A DNA stretch of 61,502 nt from Cohnella sp. OV330. GTDB lineage: Bacteria; Bacillota; Bacilli; Paenibacillales; Paenibacillaceae. Positions 52,009-61,410 of the stretch are shown here, one piece after another. The stretch's first letter is position 1; each line of letters starts with the position of its first letter. Location: positions 731,563 to 793,064 of the forward strand of contig NZ_FOKE01000001.1 in the NCBI RefSeq assembly GCF_900112065.1, given 5' to 3'. Under the pieces are notes generated by a model that worked only from the letters and a program-made list of their open reading frames with translations, ran no database searches and was not told the DNA's origin. The position numbers were made by a program, and so were the translations under genes.

Positions 52009-53751
52009 CTACTCGCGGTTCGCCTCCCGCACTGCTTCGGTCATCTTGTCTCCGCCCTCCGCGTGCCAGCGCTGCGCATAATCGTCGAACGCAGACAGCG
52101 GCAGCTCGCCCGTGATGATCTTCGCGTACGTCTCCGCCTCGAGGCTCAGCAAGTTCGTCCACATCGTCGCGAGCGACGGCGGCGGATCCGCGAAGAAGCT
52201 CTCGACCTTGACCGTCTCCGCCCGCCCGACGCTGCCCCACAGCTGATAAGCCGTCGAGCCTGCCCAGGCGTCCAGGTTTTTGCGCGGATACTCCCGCTCG
52301 GTCAGGGCGTCGTCGTACAGACGCTTCGTCTCCTGGTCCAACTGCCCGGGATCGAGCTCTCCGGCCAGCGCCTTCGTCAAATTGTCGTGCCGCTGGGCGA
52401 TCGCGTCCGGATAGTCGAGCAGCAGGTCGAACGGGTAATAGTTGCGAAGCTGCGTATCGAGCTGCTCGGTCACCGCCAGCAAGCCTTTCGCGCCCGGATC
52501 CTGATTGCGCTCGATCCGCGTGAATACGTTCAGCAGCTTAAGCGCGGCTTCGGGATGCTCGTAGCCTTTGCGGACGACCAGATAGCGGTCGGTGACCGGC
52601 GATTCGCTCACGTTGAACCGACCCGTCTCATCAAGCGGCACGGCATAGACCCGCCAATCCGCCTTCGTATCCTGGGAGATCGACTTGGACAATGGGTAAT
52701 ACGGCGCCCACCAGGGTCCGAAGAAGATGCCCGTCTTGTTCTCCGACACCAGGTCTTGCGGATCCTGCCGCAGCATGAATTGCGTGTCCAGGACGCCGTC
52801 CTTGTACCACTGGGCGAGCAGCTTGAGCGCCTCCTTGGCCTCGCGCTGCACCGACCCGTATACGGGCTGGCCGTCAGAACCCGCGATCCATTTGCGCGGA
52901 TAGGCGCCGAAGGCCGCGAAGACGCCGTTCAGCCCGTTGTTGCCGGTCTTCTCCCCGTAGACCATGCCGCGATCGACCGGGATGCCGACCGTATCGTCTT
53001 TGCCGTTGCCATCCGGATCGATCTGCCGGAACGCCTTCGCGATCTTGGCGATATCGTCCAGCGTCTTCGGCGGCGCGAAGCCCAGCTTGTCCAGCCAGTC
53101 CTGGCGAACCCACAGGTACGTCGGCGCGTCCGCCTCGATCGCGACGTTCGGCAGCCCGTATAGTCGGCCCTCGATCGACGCCTCCTGCAGCGCCTTGCCG
53201 CCGGTCGCGTCGTAGATCGACTTCACGAGCGTGGACGCATACTGGCCGTACGTCTCCGTGAGATCGGCCAGCTCGCCGGCCTGCGTCAGCTCGCGGAACT
53301 GCTGCCGGTCGACGACGAAGGCGTCAGGCAAGTCTCCGCTGCGGATGGCGTAGTTCATCGTGGACGCATACTGCGCGCCGCTGGGCGTCTCCCACGCGTA
53401 CTTGATCGAGATGCCGGTCTGCTCGCCGAGGTACCGGCTAACGAAGTTGTTCTCGCTCGTATCGCCCTCGGGCAGGACGATATCCGAATATTGATGCGGT
53501 ATGCGCAGCGTGACCGGCGAATCGTACTTGGCAAACGCCTGACGGTCGGCCGGATCCACGCTCGCGCTCGCGTCGTCCTTCGCCTTGCTGCCCCCGCCGC
53601 CGAAGCAGGCGGTCAACGTCAGCGCGCAGACCCCCAGCGCGCAGGCCAATTTCGATGCGGCTGCTATGCCGTGCGCTGCGGCTGCGCGAACGCCTCTTCC
53701 GCCCACTCCCGCGAGACCAGCCTGGCTCTGCGTATTCTCGGCGGCGTTCAC
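52009..53751 (-). CDS. second extracellular solute-binding lipoprotein (LipO type)
   Basis: A 580-residue exported lipoprotein. The long N-terminus (MNAAENTQSQAGLAGVGG..) is followed by a hydrophobic stretch and the lipobox LTLTACFGGG. The rest is a sugar-binding-protein fold (family 1 SBP) with VTLRIPHQYSDIVLPEGDTS, GRLYGLPN and a C-terminal hinge typical of Paenibacillaceae LipO proteins. It overlaps the end of the YesN-type regulator gene by four bases (GTGA), with GGAGG upstream, so it is the last gene of the unit. Having a second binding protein with only one permease pair is notable; it might deliver ligand to the sensor or serve the same transporter. Confidence 0.9.
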   Translation of the reverse strand: MNAAENTQSQAGLAGVGGRGVRAAAAHGIAAASKLACALGVCALTLTACFGGGGSKAKDDASASVDPADRQAFAKYDSPVTLRIPHQYSDIVLPEGDTSENNFVSRYLGEQTGISIKYAWETPSGAQYASTMNYAIRSGDLPDAFVVDRQQFRELTQAGELADLTETYGQYASTLVKSIYDATGGKALQEASIEGRLYGLPNVAIEADAPTYLWVRQDWLDKLGFAPPKTLDDIAKIAKAFRQIDPDGNGKDDTVGIPVDRGMVYGEKTGNNGLNGVFAAFGAYPRKWIAGSDGQPVYGSVQREAKEALKLLAQWYKDGVLDTQFMLRQDPQDLVSENKTGIFFGPWWAPYYPLSKSISQDTKADWRVYAVPLDETGRFNVSESPVTDRYLVVRKGYEHPEAALKLLNVFTRIERNQDPGAKGLLAVTEQLDTQLRNYYPFDLLLDYPDAIAQRHDNLTKALAGELDPGQLDQETKRLYDDALTEREYPRKNLDAWAGSTAYQLWGSVGRAETVKVESFFADPPPSLATMWTNLLSLEAETYAKIITGELPLSAFDDYAQRWHAEGGDKMTEAVREANRE

Positions 53752-55178
53752 GGACGGCCTCCTTCGTGCTGCATCTCCTGGCCCGCGTTCCGGTATTCGG
53801 ACGGGAGCAGCCCCGTACGGTCGCGGAAGAGACGGCTGAAGTATTTGTCGTCTTCGAAGCCGACCCGGCCCGCGATGTCGCGAATGGGCAGATCCGTCCC
53901 GACCAGCAGCTCCTTCGCCGCCGTCAGCCGAAGCTTGCGAAGCGCGTCGCCGAACGCTTCGCCGGACGCGAACTTTTTAAAGCACTGGCTGAAATAGCTG
54001 CGGCTCATCCCGATGCGGCGCGCCACTTCGTCCTGATTCAGGTCGTGACCGGCATTGCCCTTCATGTAGAGCACCGCGCGAATCAGGCTGCCGAACACCT
54101 CCCGCGACAGCGACAGCTCGGCGAGCCGCTGCTGGGTCAGAAGGGCGGCGGCGGACAGCCAGCTTTTCCACTGCTTCCAGTCGTACAGCGCTTCGGGGTC
54201 TCCGAGAACGTCTGCCAGACCTTCCTCGTCTTCCGCTCTTCCGCGCCATCCGAGATACGACGCCCCATCGGCCGCAAGCGAACGAAGCCAGTCCTGCAGA
54301 AGTACCGGATCCACCTGCCAATGCTCGACTTGCGCGACGAACTTGCGCCAGTCCTCGCCGTACAGCAGCCAGCGGCATTCGGACCACTCTGCGAACGCCG
54401 CGTCCAGCTCCGCCGGCGCCGGTCCCGCGTCGGCCTTGAGGTCGCTCAGCGCGACTGCGCGTTCGCCGGCGTCGCCGCTCCCGCGGTAGAACAGATAGAC
54501 CGGCAGACGCTCCGCGATCGCGCGCTCCGCCTCCCGCGACGAGACCCGGTCGTCCGCGCCCGCGGTCACGAGCGCCGCCTGCCATCTGCCGGCGACATGC
54601 GCCGGCAGCTCGCGCAGCCAAACCTCGGCCTGCTCCGCCTCCGCGGTCCAGATCCACAGCCCGCCTTCAAGACGGCGCGGCTTGCTCTCGGCCGCCAGGC
54701 CTGCCGGCGGCGTCTCGTCCCTCGCCTCGCGTCCTTTGGGCGCCAGTACCATCGCCGACTCGAACGGCCGCTGCGCGCCGCCGGCCGTATGCCGCCGCTC
54801 CCATTCGAACCGCTTCACGATGCGCTGCAGCGTCTCGTCCACGTTGCTCTTGTTGAGCAGCGTCTTGACGATGTAGTCGATCGCGCCAAGCCGAAGCGCC
54901 TCCTGCACGTAGTCGAACTCATGGTAGCAGGTGAGGATGACGGCCTTCGTCTTCGGATAGCGGCTCCGGGCTTGGTCGATCAGCTCGAAGCCAGACATCC
55001 CGGGCATGCCGATATCGACGAACATCATGTCGACCTCAAGCTCGCCAAGCAACGCCAGCGCGGACGCCCCGTCCTTCGCCTCGCCGACGATGGAGATGCC
55101 GTAGGCGGACCAGTCCGCCAGTGCGATGAATCCCCTTCGCACGCGTTTCTCGTCGTCAACGACCAGCGCTTTGATCAT
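53748..55178 (-). CDS. YesN-type response regulator (receiver plus AraC HTH)
   Basis: A 476-residue regulator. The receiver carries IKALVVDDEKRVRRGFIAL and the phospho-acceptor Asp in VDMMFVDIGMPGMSGFELI. A long middle region (about 130-370) without a clear domain is followed by a C-terminal AraC-type double helix-turn-helix (DEVARRIGMSRSYFSQCFKKFASGEAFGD and PIRDIAGRVGFEDDKYFSRLFRDRTGLLPSEYR). The start is ATG 55178. It overlaps the kinase gene by 23 bp, and the downstream lipoprotein gene overlaps it by four. Confidence 0.93.
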   Translation of the reverse strand: MIKALVVDDEKRVRRGFIALADWSAYGISIVGEAKDGASALALLGELEVDMMFVDIGMPGMSGFELIDQARSRYPKTKAVILTCYHEFDYVQEALRLGAIDYIVKTLLNKSNVDETLQRIVKRFEWERRHTAGGAQRPFESAMVLAPKGREARDETPPAGLAAESKPRRLEGGLWIWTAEAEQAEVWLRELPAHVAGRWQAALVTAGADDRVSSREAERAIAERLPVYLFYRGSGDAGERAVALSDLKADAGPAPAELDAAFAEWSECRWLLYGEDWRKFVAQVEHWQVDPVLLQDWLRSLAADGASYLGWRGRAEDEEGLADVLGDPEALYDWKQWKSWLSAAALLTQQRLAELSLSREVFGSLIRAVLYMKGNAGHDLNQDEVARRIGMSRSYFSQCFKKFASGEAFGDALRKLRLTAAKELLVGTDLPIRDIAGRVGFEDDKYFSRLFRDRTGLLPSEYRNAGQEMQHEGGRP

Positions 55179-56931
55179 AGAGCTCCACCTCGCTTCGAAT
55201 CGGTATGTGCACGGACAGCGTCGTGCCCGCTCCCGGCACGCTGCGGATGCGCAGCAGATCGCCGCTGCCGTAGTAGTAGCTCTCGAGCAGCCGCTTGACG
55301 TACTTAAGGCCGATGCCCATCCCTCTGCGGGAAGCGCCCTCGTCCTCGAGCAGTCCGGCGAGCGTCTCTTCGTTCATGCCCGGCCCGTTGTCCGTCACCC
55401 TGAGCGTCAGCACGCCCGGCGCGTCCGGCTGCCGCTCGACGACGACGCGGATCTCTCCGCCTTCCTCGCTCTGCCCGTGATAGATCGCGTTTTCCACGAG
55501 CGGCTGCAGCAGGAAGCGCGGCATCGCGATCGACTCCGTGCCCGGCTCCACGTCGATGCTGAAGCTCAGCTCGTCCTCGTAGCGGTAGCTTTGCAGCTCG
55601 ATATAGTGGCGCAGCGCCTCGAGCTCCTGTCCCACGGTGACGATTAAGCTGTTTTTACCCATGTTGTACTGGAGCACCTGGACGAGCAGCGTCACGATCC
55701 GGTCGATCTCCTCCTGGCCGCCCGCTCTGGCGACCCATTGCACCGTGTTCAGCGTATTGTGGAGAAAATGCGGATTGATCTGGCTCAACAGCTTTTCCGT
55801 CTCCAGCTGGTATTTGGCCCGCTCGTTGTGGCCGATCTCCGTTATCAGCCCGTTGACCGTCGTCTTCATGTCCTGGAAGCTGCCGAGGAGCTGGTCGAAC
55901 TCCTCCACCTGCATATATTGGACCGGCGCTTCGCGATCCCGGGTCATGCGGACGATCTCGCGGTTCACCTTGCGAATCGAGCCGTATACCTTGCGCCAGA
56001 CGAGCGTCGCGAGCACGATCGCGAATCCGAACGCGAAGGCGAACAAGAGCGCCAGCCGCCGGAACCAGTCGTTGATTTCCCTGTTGAATTCGTTTTTGCT
56101 GACGGCCGTCATCAGCTTCCAGCCCTGCGGGCTCTCGTAGCCGAACAGGTAGTAGCCGCGATAGGGGCAGCCTCCGGAGGCGGCGATCTCTTCGTAGCGC
56201 AGCTGCTTCGGATCGAGCGGCGGTTCGCCGTCGTCCGCGAACAGCGCGTCTCCTTCCTCGTCGAACACGTAGTGCGATACCTTCATGCCGTAAAGCGCGC
56301 TGTTCAGAATCTTGCGGAACAGGTTGTAATTCGACTCCAAATAAATATAAACCGGCGTCTGCTGCTCCGTGCGCACGACGCGCAGGGACGAGATGACGGT
56401 ATTGTCGCTGTTCTTGTACTGCGTCCGGTGCGGTCCGTGGAAGACGGCTCCCTTGTACTGCACGAACGGCGGCAGGTTGTCGATCGAGAAGCCTTCGGTC
56501 ACCGGCAGATTGTTGAACAGCACCGGCTCCGCCGCTTTCGGCATATAGTACACGGTGAGTCCCACGTTCGGACTCGTGAAGTTGACCAGGTTCAGGCTGT
56601 CCTCGATATCCTGCTTGATCTCCGCCTTGTCGTAGGTCTGGCTCGCCTTCAGGTAACGGTTGACCAGCTCGGCCAGCCGTCCGTCCAGCGCGAACTGCTT
56701 GGAGACGAAGTCCAGGTCGTTCAGCATGTTCTCCATTCCCGTCGCTTCCTGCTTCAGGCTTGCGTCGATGCCGCTGCGAATTTTGCCCGTCAAGATGGAG
56801 TGCAGCGACGAATACGTGTAGACGGAAAACAGGATCGGCGGAAACAGGCAGGCGATCAGCAAATAGATGACGAGCGTGCGCCTCAGCGTGCCGGACTTGA
56901 AGGGATGAGGCATCTTCAGGTATCGTGACAA
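55156..56931 (-). CDS. YesM-type membrane sensor histidine kinase
   Basis: A 591-residue kinase. TM helix near 20-40, a large extracellular sensor to about 300, a second TM (ALLFAFAFGFAIVLATLVW), HAMP-like linker, then the His_kinase domain with the phospho-acceptor in QINPHFLHNTLNTVQWV and a HATPase part (LVENAIYHG, DNGPGM, GIGLKYV). It probably senses an oligosaccharide with the adjacent LPL-type transporter. The start is TTG 56931 in the open frame; ATG 56913 is a possible alternative, and neither has a perfect ribosome site. Confidence 0.92.
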   Translation of the reverse strand: MSRYLKMPHPFKSGTLRRTLVIYLLIACLFPPILFSVYTYSSLHSILTGKIRSGIDASLKQEATGMENMLNDLDFVSKQFALDGRLAELVNRYLKASQTYDKAEIKQDIEDSLNLVNFTSPNVGLTVYYMPKAAEPVLFNNLPVTEGFSIDNLPPFVQYKGAVFHGPHRTQYKNSDNTVISSLRVVRTEQQTPVYIYLESNYNLFRKILNSALYGMKVSHYVFDEEGDALFADDGEPPLDPKQLRYEEIAASGGCPYRGYYLFGYESPQGWKLMTAVSKNEFNREINDWFRRLALLFAFAFGFAIVLATLVWRKVYGSIRKVNREIVRMTRDREAPVQYMQVEEFDQLLGSFQDMKTTVNGLITEIGHNERAKYQLETEKLLSQINPHFLHNTLNTVQWVARAGGQEEIDRIVTLLVQVLQYNMGKNSLIVTVGQELEALRHYIELQSYRYEDELSFSIDVEPGTESIAMPRFLLQPLVENAIYHGQSEEGGEIRVVVERQPDAPGVLTLRVTDNGPGMNEETLAGLLEDEGASRRGMGIGLKYVKRLLESYYYGSGDLLRIRSVPGAGTTLSVHIPIRSEVELYDQSAGR

Positions 56932-57050
56932 AAACAGTTGCGTGCATCCCCTCTCGTTGCGTCGGGCTCGCCGCCCCTGTATACGCTTACTATATTAACA
57001 AATTGCGCGGCTTCCCGACAGCGGAAGCCGTTTCCTCTCCGCAATGCCCG

Positions 57051-57092
57051 AAAAGCTTACCGCCTCCCCAAACGAGGGCGGCGATAAGCTTC
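57051..57092 (-). terminator. weak hairpin after the sugar-binding protein gene
   Basis: AAGCTTA and TAAGCTT flank a CCGCC/GGGCGG inner stem, 22 bp after the stop. It lacks a good T-tract and may only attenuate transcription into the kinase gene. Confidence 0.45.
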
Positions 57093-57113
57093 AGGCTGCT
57101 GCGGCTTCCATTC

Positions 57114-58913
57114 TTACTTGGCGCGGTACTCGAATACTTTCTCGTTTTGCGCTTTATTCCAGTTGTAGACGTCGTCATAGCCGAGGCCCTTGGCTTTCGT
57201 GATCATTTCCTTCTTCAGCTTGTCGAACTCGGCCTGGTTCTTCGCGAATACCATCTTCCAGGAATATTGCTTGATGACCTGCGAGACTTGGCCTTGCTTC
57301 TGCGACAGATCGTCGGAGATGACTTCAGGCGCGGTGCCGGTGAAGATCTGCTTGTTGATCGCGATTTTGTCGTTCTTCTGCAGGTAATCCTTGGCGCTCG
57401 TCGCGCCGCCCATCGCGGCTCTCCAATTTTCCTCCAGCTTGTTCGGCGCTTGTGCCAGCGTCGAGGTCCACAGCGTGTAGTCGTACGGATCGCCCGTCTC
57501 CGGGTTGATGCTCGTCAGCTTGAGCGTCGTGTTGTTGATTTGGTTCTGGCCGTCCTTCCAAGTGCCGCCGCCGAACTCGTCAGGTACCTGCGTTGCGTTG
57601 GACGGAAGCGCCTGCTTGCCGAAGTCCGTCAGGACGGGCTTGCCGTTTTCGAGCTTCCAGTTGAGGCCTTCCGGTCCGTAGTTGGCGACCATCGTGCCTT
57701 CCGGGCTGTACATCCAGTCGAGGAACTCGAGCACGCGCTCCGGATGCTTCGCCTTGGCGCCGATCGCCCAGACGCGGTTGCCGCCGTACGGGTTGTAGCC
57801 GTAGGAGAACGTGCGCTCTTCTTCGAACGGCACGAGCGCGAAGCCCTTGCCTTCGGCAAGACGCTCAGGCGTATTGTACGTGTTGAGCCACGGGAACCAG
57901 GTGAACAGCAGTTGGCCGTCCGTCATCTTGTTGACGACGTCGTCGAACTTTTGCGTCATGGAGTCGGGATCGACGAGGCCCATTTGGTTCGCGTCGAAGT
58001 AAAGCTTCAGGCCGCGCATGTAGTAGCCGTCTTCGTCCAGCACGCCCTGCACTTCGTTTTTGTCCGCCGAGATGAGCGTGAAGCCGCCGTTGTTGAAGCC
58101 GTCCGTCTCGTCGAAGCCGTTCAGGCCCGCCCACGCCTTGGTATTCATCATCATGTTGCCGTCCCAGTCTTGCCACATCGAGAAGGCGTACGTCGGCCGG
58201 CCCGAATCGCTCTTCGGCTCCAGCTCCTGCATCTTCTTGAGCACGGGGAGGTAATCCTCCATCTTCGTGATCTTCGGGCTGCCGGCCTTCTGGTAAAGGT
58301 CGAAGCGCAGGTTCGGGTTGTAGGTCATGTCCTTGCCTTCCGAAGGGCCGTCCCCTTCGCCGACGTCGAAGCCGATGCCGTATACCTTGGAGCCGCCGCC
58401 GAAGTTGACCTTGTTCTTCTCGATCGCTTTGGACGCGTACTTCATCAGGTTCGGTCCGTATTTGTCGAGCAGGCCGTTCTGCGTCCAGTCGAGCAGCATG
58501 CCCGCCTTGATCGCGTCCTGGTACTTCTGTCCGTCGTCGCCGAATACGACCAGGTCGCCCAGGCTGCCCGCAGACATCATCGCGGAGAACTTCACGTCGC
58601 CGCCGCCCTCGAGGTTCGAGGAGATAATGTTCAGGTCGAGGTTGAACTTGTCCTTGACGACCTTGGCGAACCAGCCCTGCTGCTCGCCCGAGAAGTTGGA
58701 CAGCATCGAGAACACGTCGATCTTGTACTCGTCGCGCTGCGGCGCGCTCGATGCGGAAGCGCTTGCAGAAGCGCCGGACGATGCCGAGCCGGACGGCGCG
58801 GCGGACGGCGAAGCGTTGTTGTTATTGTTGCCGCCGGAGCAGGCTGCGAGGCTCGTCGCGAGCAGGACGGCGACGGATGCGGTTAGCGCTTTTTTCTTTT
58901 TCATCTGAACCAC
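57114..58913 (-). CDS. extracellular solute-binding lipoprotein of the Lpl-type transporter
   Basis: A 599-residue exported lipoprotein. KKKKALTASVAVLLATSLAAC ends in the lipobox, then a Ser/Ala/Pro-rich linker and a large family-1 SBP domain with DVFSMLSNFSGEQQ, GLVDPDSMTQKFDDV and RVWAIGAKAKHPERVLEFLDWMYSPEGT. It delivers an oligosaccharide to the permeases encoded upstream. The start is GTG 58913 with GGGAGG eight bases upstream. The name LplA is commonly given to such proteins, but the sugar is unknown. Confidence 0.92.
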   Translation of the reverse strand: MVQMKKKKALTASVAVLLATSLAACSGGNNNNNASPSAAPSGSASSGASASASASSAPQRDEYKIDVFSMLSNFSGEQQGWFAKVVKDKFNLDLNIISSNLEGGGDVKFSAMMSAGSLGDLVVFGDDGQKYQDAIKAGMLLDWTQNGLLDKYGPNLMKYASKAIEKNKVNFGGGSKVYGIGFDVGEGDGPSEGKDMTYNPNLRFDLYQKAGSPKITKMEDYLPVLKKMQELEPKSDSGRPTYAFSMWQDWDGNMMMNTKAWAGLNGFDETDGFNNGGFTLISADKNEVQGVLDEDGYYMRGLKLYFDANQMGLVDPDSMTQKFDDVVNKMTDGQLLFTWFPWLNTYNTPERLAEGKGFALVPFEEERTFSYGYNPYGGNRVWAIGAKAKHPERVLEFLDWMYSPEGTMVANYGPEGLNWKLENGKPVLTDFGKQALPSNATQVPDEFGGGTWKDGQNQINNTTLKLTSINPETGDPYDYTLWTSTLAQAPNKLEENWRAAMGGATSAKDYLQKNDKIAINKQIFTGTAPEVISDDLSQKQGQVSQVIKQYSWKMVFAKNQAEFDKLKKEMITKAKGLGYDDVYNWNKAQNEKVFEYRAK

Positions 58914-59052
58914 GGGGTAGTCCTCCCTTTGATAGATAGCTATTGGTAAACGCGGGCTAACATGGAGCGGTCTGTCGTTCCGGTCACATCGCGGGCTCCG
59001 GACTCACCTCCTTAAATGGGCCCGCCGGGGACTGGGAGCCGTCGTTCGCTCC

Positions 59053-59949
59053 TCAGCCCTTGACTGCGCCGATCATGATGCCTTTGACGAAAAACCGTTG
59101 GAAGAACGGATAAACGAACAGGATCGGGATAACGACGATCATCGAGACGGTCGTGCGGATCGAGGTCGCCGTCTGCATCTTGGACAGGTCGACGTTCGCC
59201 GATCCCCCGCTGCTGCGGATGATGGCCGCTAGCGAGTTGGATTCGTTCAGGTACTTGTAGAGCACGAATTGAAGCGTATAGTACTTCTGGTTCGTCATGA
59301 GGAACACCGTATCGATAAACGAGTTCCACTGCGTCACGGCGGCGAAGATGGCGATGGTGGCGGCGATCGGCATGATGAGCGGCATGATGATGCGGAAGAA
59401 CAGCGTCATCGTTCCCGCGCCGTCGATCTCGGCCGACTCCTGCAGCACGTCGGGCAGCGACTCGACGAACGTTTTCACCAGGATCACGTAAAACGGCGAG
59501 ACGATCATCGGCAAAATGTAAGCCATGAAGTTGTTCGTCATGTGCAGCTTCAGCATGATGACGTACCAAGGGATGATGCCCGCGTTGAAGTACATCGTGA
59601 TCATGATGAACCGGTACCAGAACGTGCGGGCCCACATCTTGCGCTTGGTGAAGATATAGCCGAGGAAGGCGGAGCCGGCGACCGTGGCGACGGTCCCGAT
59701 GACCGTCCTTCCGACGGATACCATCGCGGCCTGCGACAGGCCTTTAAGCTTCAGCACCTGAATGTAGTTATTGAAGTGAATATCCTTCGGGTACCACATC
59801 ACGAGCCCTTTCGAGCTTAGGTCGTTGCTGCTGATCGTATTGATGAACAGGTAGTAAAAAGGGAACAGGCAGAGCAGCGTGAAGATGGCGAAAAACAGGT
59901 AGTTGAACGTATGGAACACTTTATCTCCGGTCGAGCTGCGGATCTTCAA
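59053..59949 (-). CDS. carbohydrate ABC transporter permease (LplC/YtcP type)
   Basis: A 298-residue permease with six TM helices. The EAA-like loop is in ADSCSTSGSD-type position ESLPDVLQESAEIDGAGTMTLFFRIIMPLIMP, which fits the ABC-binding consensus. It is the second permease. TTG 59949 follows AAAGGAGG by about eight bases. No ATP-binding gene is in this operon; such transporters often share an MsmX-type ATPase encoded elsewhere. Confidence 0.95.
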   Translation of the reverse strand: MKIRSSTGDKVFHTFNYLFFAIFTLLCLFPFYYLFINTISSNDLSSKGLVMWYPKDIHFNNYIQVLKLKGLSQAAMVSVGRTVIGTVATVAGSAFLGYIFTKRKMWARTFWYRFIMITMYFNAGIIPWYVIMLKLHMTNNFMAYILPMIVSPFYVILVKTFVESLPDVLQESAEIDGAGTMTLFFRIIMPLIMPIAATIAIFAAVTQWNSFIDTVFLMTNQKYYTLQFVLYKYLNESNSLAAIIRSSGGSANVDLSKMQTATSIRTTVSMIVVIPILFVYPFFQRFFVKGIMIGAVKG

Positions 59950-59967
59950 GTTCGGCTCCTCCTTTGC

Positions 59968-60936
59968 TTAGATGATCGATTCGCCGCGGACCCACTTCGA
60001 CAGCCGGTTGGCGAAGAACAGCAGCCCGATGCTGATGATCGACTTCAGCATGCTGACGGCCGTCGCGAACGAGAAGTTGGTGCCCAGCATGCCCGTGTTG
60101 TAAACGTAAAGGTCGAGCACCTCGATATGGTCCTTGTTGATCGGGTTCTGGAAGACGAAGTACTGCTCCATCCCGTTGTTGATGAAGTTGGCGATCGAGA
60201 GCAGCAGCAGCACGAAGTACGTCGGCATGATGCCCGGCACCGTGATGTTCCACATCTGGCGGAACCGGCCCGCGCCGTCGACCTTGGCCGCATCGTACTG
60301 CTCTTGGTCGATCCCGGTGATGGCGGCGATGTACATGATCGCGCCCCATCCGAGCCCCTTCCAGGTGGCCCATAGGATCATGGCGAGCCAGGTGTGACTG
60401 TCGTTTGCCAGATAGTTGAAGCCGCGGTCTTGCAGGCCGAGCTCGATGAAGAGCCGGTTGATGAGGCCGTTGTCCACGTTGAACATCATGAAGGCGATTG
60501 CATAAACGAGCACCCAGCTGATGAAGTTCGGCAGCGTCGTCAGGATCTGCACCGTTTTCTTGAAGCGCATTGACCTAATCTCGGACAGCAGAATCGCGAA
60601 GGCGACCGGCAGCACCGAAGTCAGGATGCCGAGAGCGCTCATGGCGACGGTGTTCTTCATGACCCGCAGCACCTCTTGGGTCTGCGTCGGGTTGGCGAAG
60701 ATCGAACGGAACCACTGCAGGCCGACGAAGGGCGTGTCGCTTAGCTTGAAGCCGGGGCGGTAATTGTAAAGCGAGTAGATCCAGCCGTACAGCGGCATAT
60801 AGCTGAAAATGAACACAAGTACAAGGAAGGGAAGCGCATACAAAAACAATCTGTAACGTTCCGGGACGCCGCGTCTTCGCGGGGCTGGCTGGGCGACGGT
60901 CTGATGATGCTGCGAGGTGCCGGCAGCCGAATTCAT
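59968..60936 (-). CDS. carbohydrate ABC transporter permease (LplB type)
   Basis: A 322-residue permease with six TM helices. After a polar start (NSAAGTSQHHQTVAQPAPRRR) come LFLYALPFLVLVFIFSYMPLYGWIYSL and the EAA-type loop DQEQYDAAKVDGAGRFRQMWNITVPGIMP. ATG 60936 with AAGGAGG upstream is the right start; the frame opens upstream to 60996 without a ribosome site. It is the first gene of the operon. Confidence 0.95.
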   Translation of the reverse strand: MNSAAGTSQHHQTVAQPAPRRRGVPERYRLFLYALPFLVLVFIFSYMPLYGWIYSLYNYRPGFKLSDTPFVGLQWFRSIFANPTQTQEVLRVMKNTVAMSALGILTSVLPVAFAILLSEIRSMRFKKTVQILTTLPNFISWVLVYAIAFMMFNVDNGLINRLFIELGLQDRGFNYLANDSHTWLAMILWATWKGLGWGAIMYIAAITGIDQEQYDAAKVDGAGRFRQMWNITVPGIMPTYFVLLLLSIANFINNGMEQYFVFQNPINKDHIEVLDLYVYNTGMLGTNFSFATAVSMLKSIISIGLLFFANRLSKWVRGESII

Positions 60937-61037
60937 AAGATTCCTCCTTCTGGGTGGCGAGGCGCCGCCTGCGGCGTCAACCTTGACGGCCGACAAGCTT
61001 GCGAGGCGCGAGGGCTGCGTTGCCGCTCATCGATGGA

Positions 61038-61053
61038 TGGAAAGCGTTTTCCA
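61038..61053. promoter_or_regulatory. cre-like site upstream of the Lpl-type operon
   Basis: TGGAAAGCGTTTTCCA is a near-perfect palindrome matching the core of catabolite-repression elements (consensus TGWAARCGYTWNCW in its inner part). It lies 102 bp before the lplB-like ATG, downstream of a candidate -10 (TATATA, 61100-61105), in the transcribed leader, so CcpA would act by roadblock. CcpA itself is not in the window. Confidence 0.6.
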
Positions 61054-61144
61054 TGCGGCGACTGCGGGAGCCCTTTCCTCTCTTCTACGCTTCTTATTGT
61101 ATATAGCGCGGTCCATGTAAGGGGATACAAAACGGTTTTAGCGT

Positions 61145-61162
61145 TCGCGACAGCTGTCGCGA
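61145..61162. promoter_or_regulatory. 18-bp perfect palindrome upstream of the Lpl-type operon
   Basis: TCGCGACAGCTGTCGCGA is its own complement. It lies about 40 bp upstream of the candidate -10 of the operon, where an activator (for example the YesN-type regulator) could bind. No direct evidence links it to a factor. Confidence 0.45.
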
Positions 61163-61308
61163 GACATCGAACGGAATTCGTCCCCGCGTGTACGAAATTC
61201 TACCTTCGGTGACGTACGAGGCGGCGGATGGCCCGCTCCGGCACGCTGTCTGGGTAGGAAAATCGTCCGCTGGGGCTGCTTTGCCAGCTGTTTTTGCGCG
61301 TTTGAACG

Positions 61309-61332
61309 ATATCCCCTTCGCACAGGAAGGGG
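61309..61332. other. short perfect hairpin
   Basis: ATCCCCTTC pairs with GAAGGGGAT around six bases (GCACAG), with no T-tract. It lies in a gap of 565 bp (60937-61502) in which no gene is recognised. Confidence 0.4.
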
Positions 61333-61410
61333 ATCTGGCCAGCGTTAACGCCCCTCCTGCCTCTGGATTGTTAGCTTGGTAGCGATAAACGGCATGCAGA
61401 CAGCCCCTGC

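Noticed and set aside
53655..58886. Long plus-strand frames opposite the YesMN/Lpl operon (for example 53655-55298 and 56925-58886)
   Set aside because: Both are shadows of well-supported minus-strand genes; no recognisable protein features.
61188..61382. 64-codon plus-strand frame near the window end
   Set aside because: No ribosome site; interrupted by a hairpin-forming sequence; composition not coding-like.
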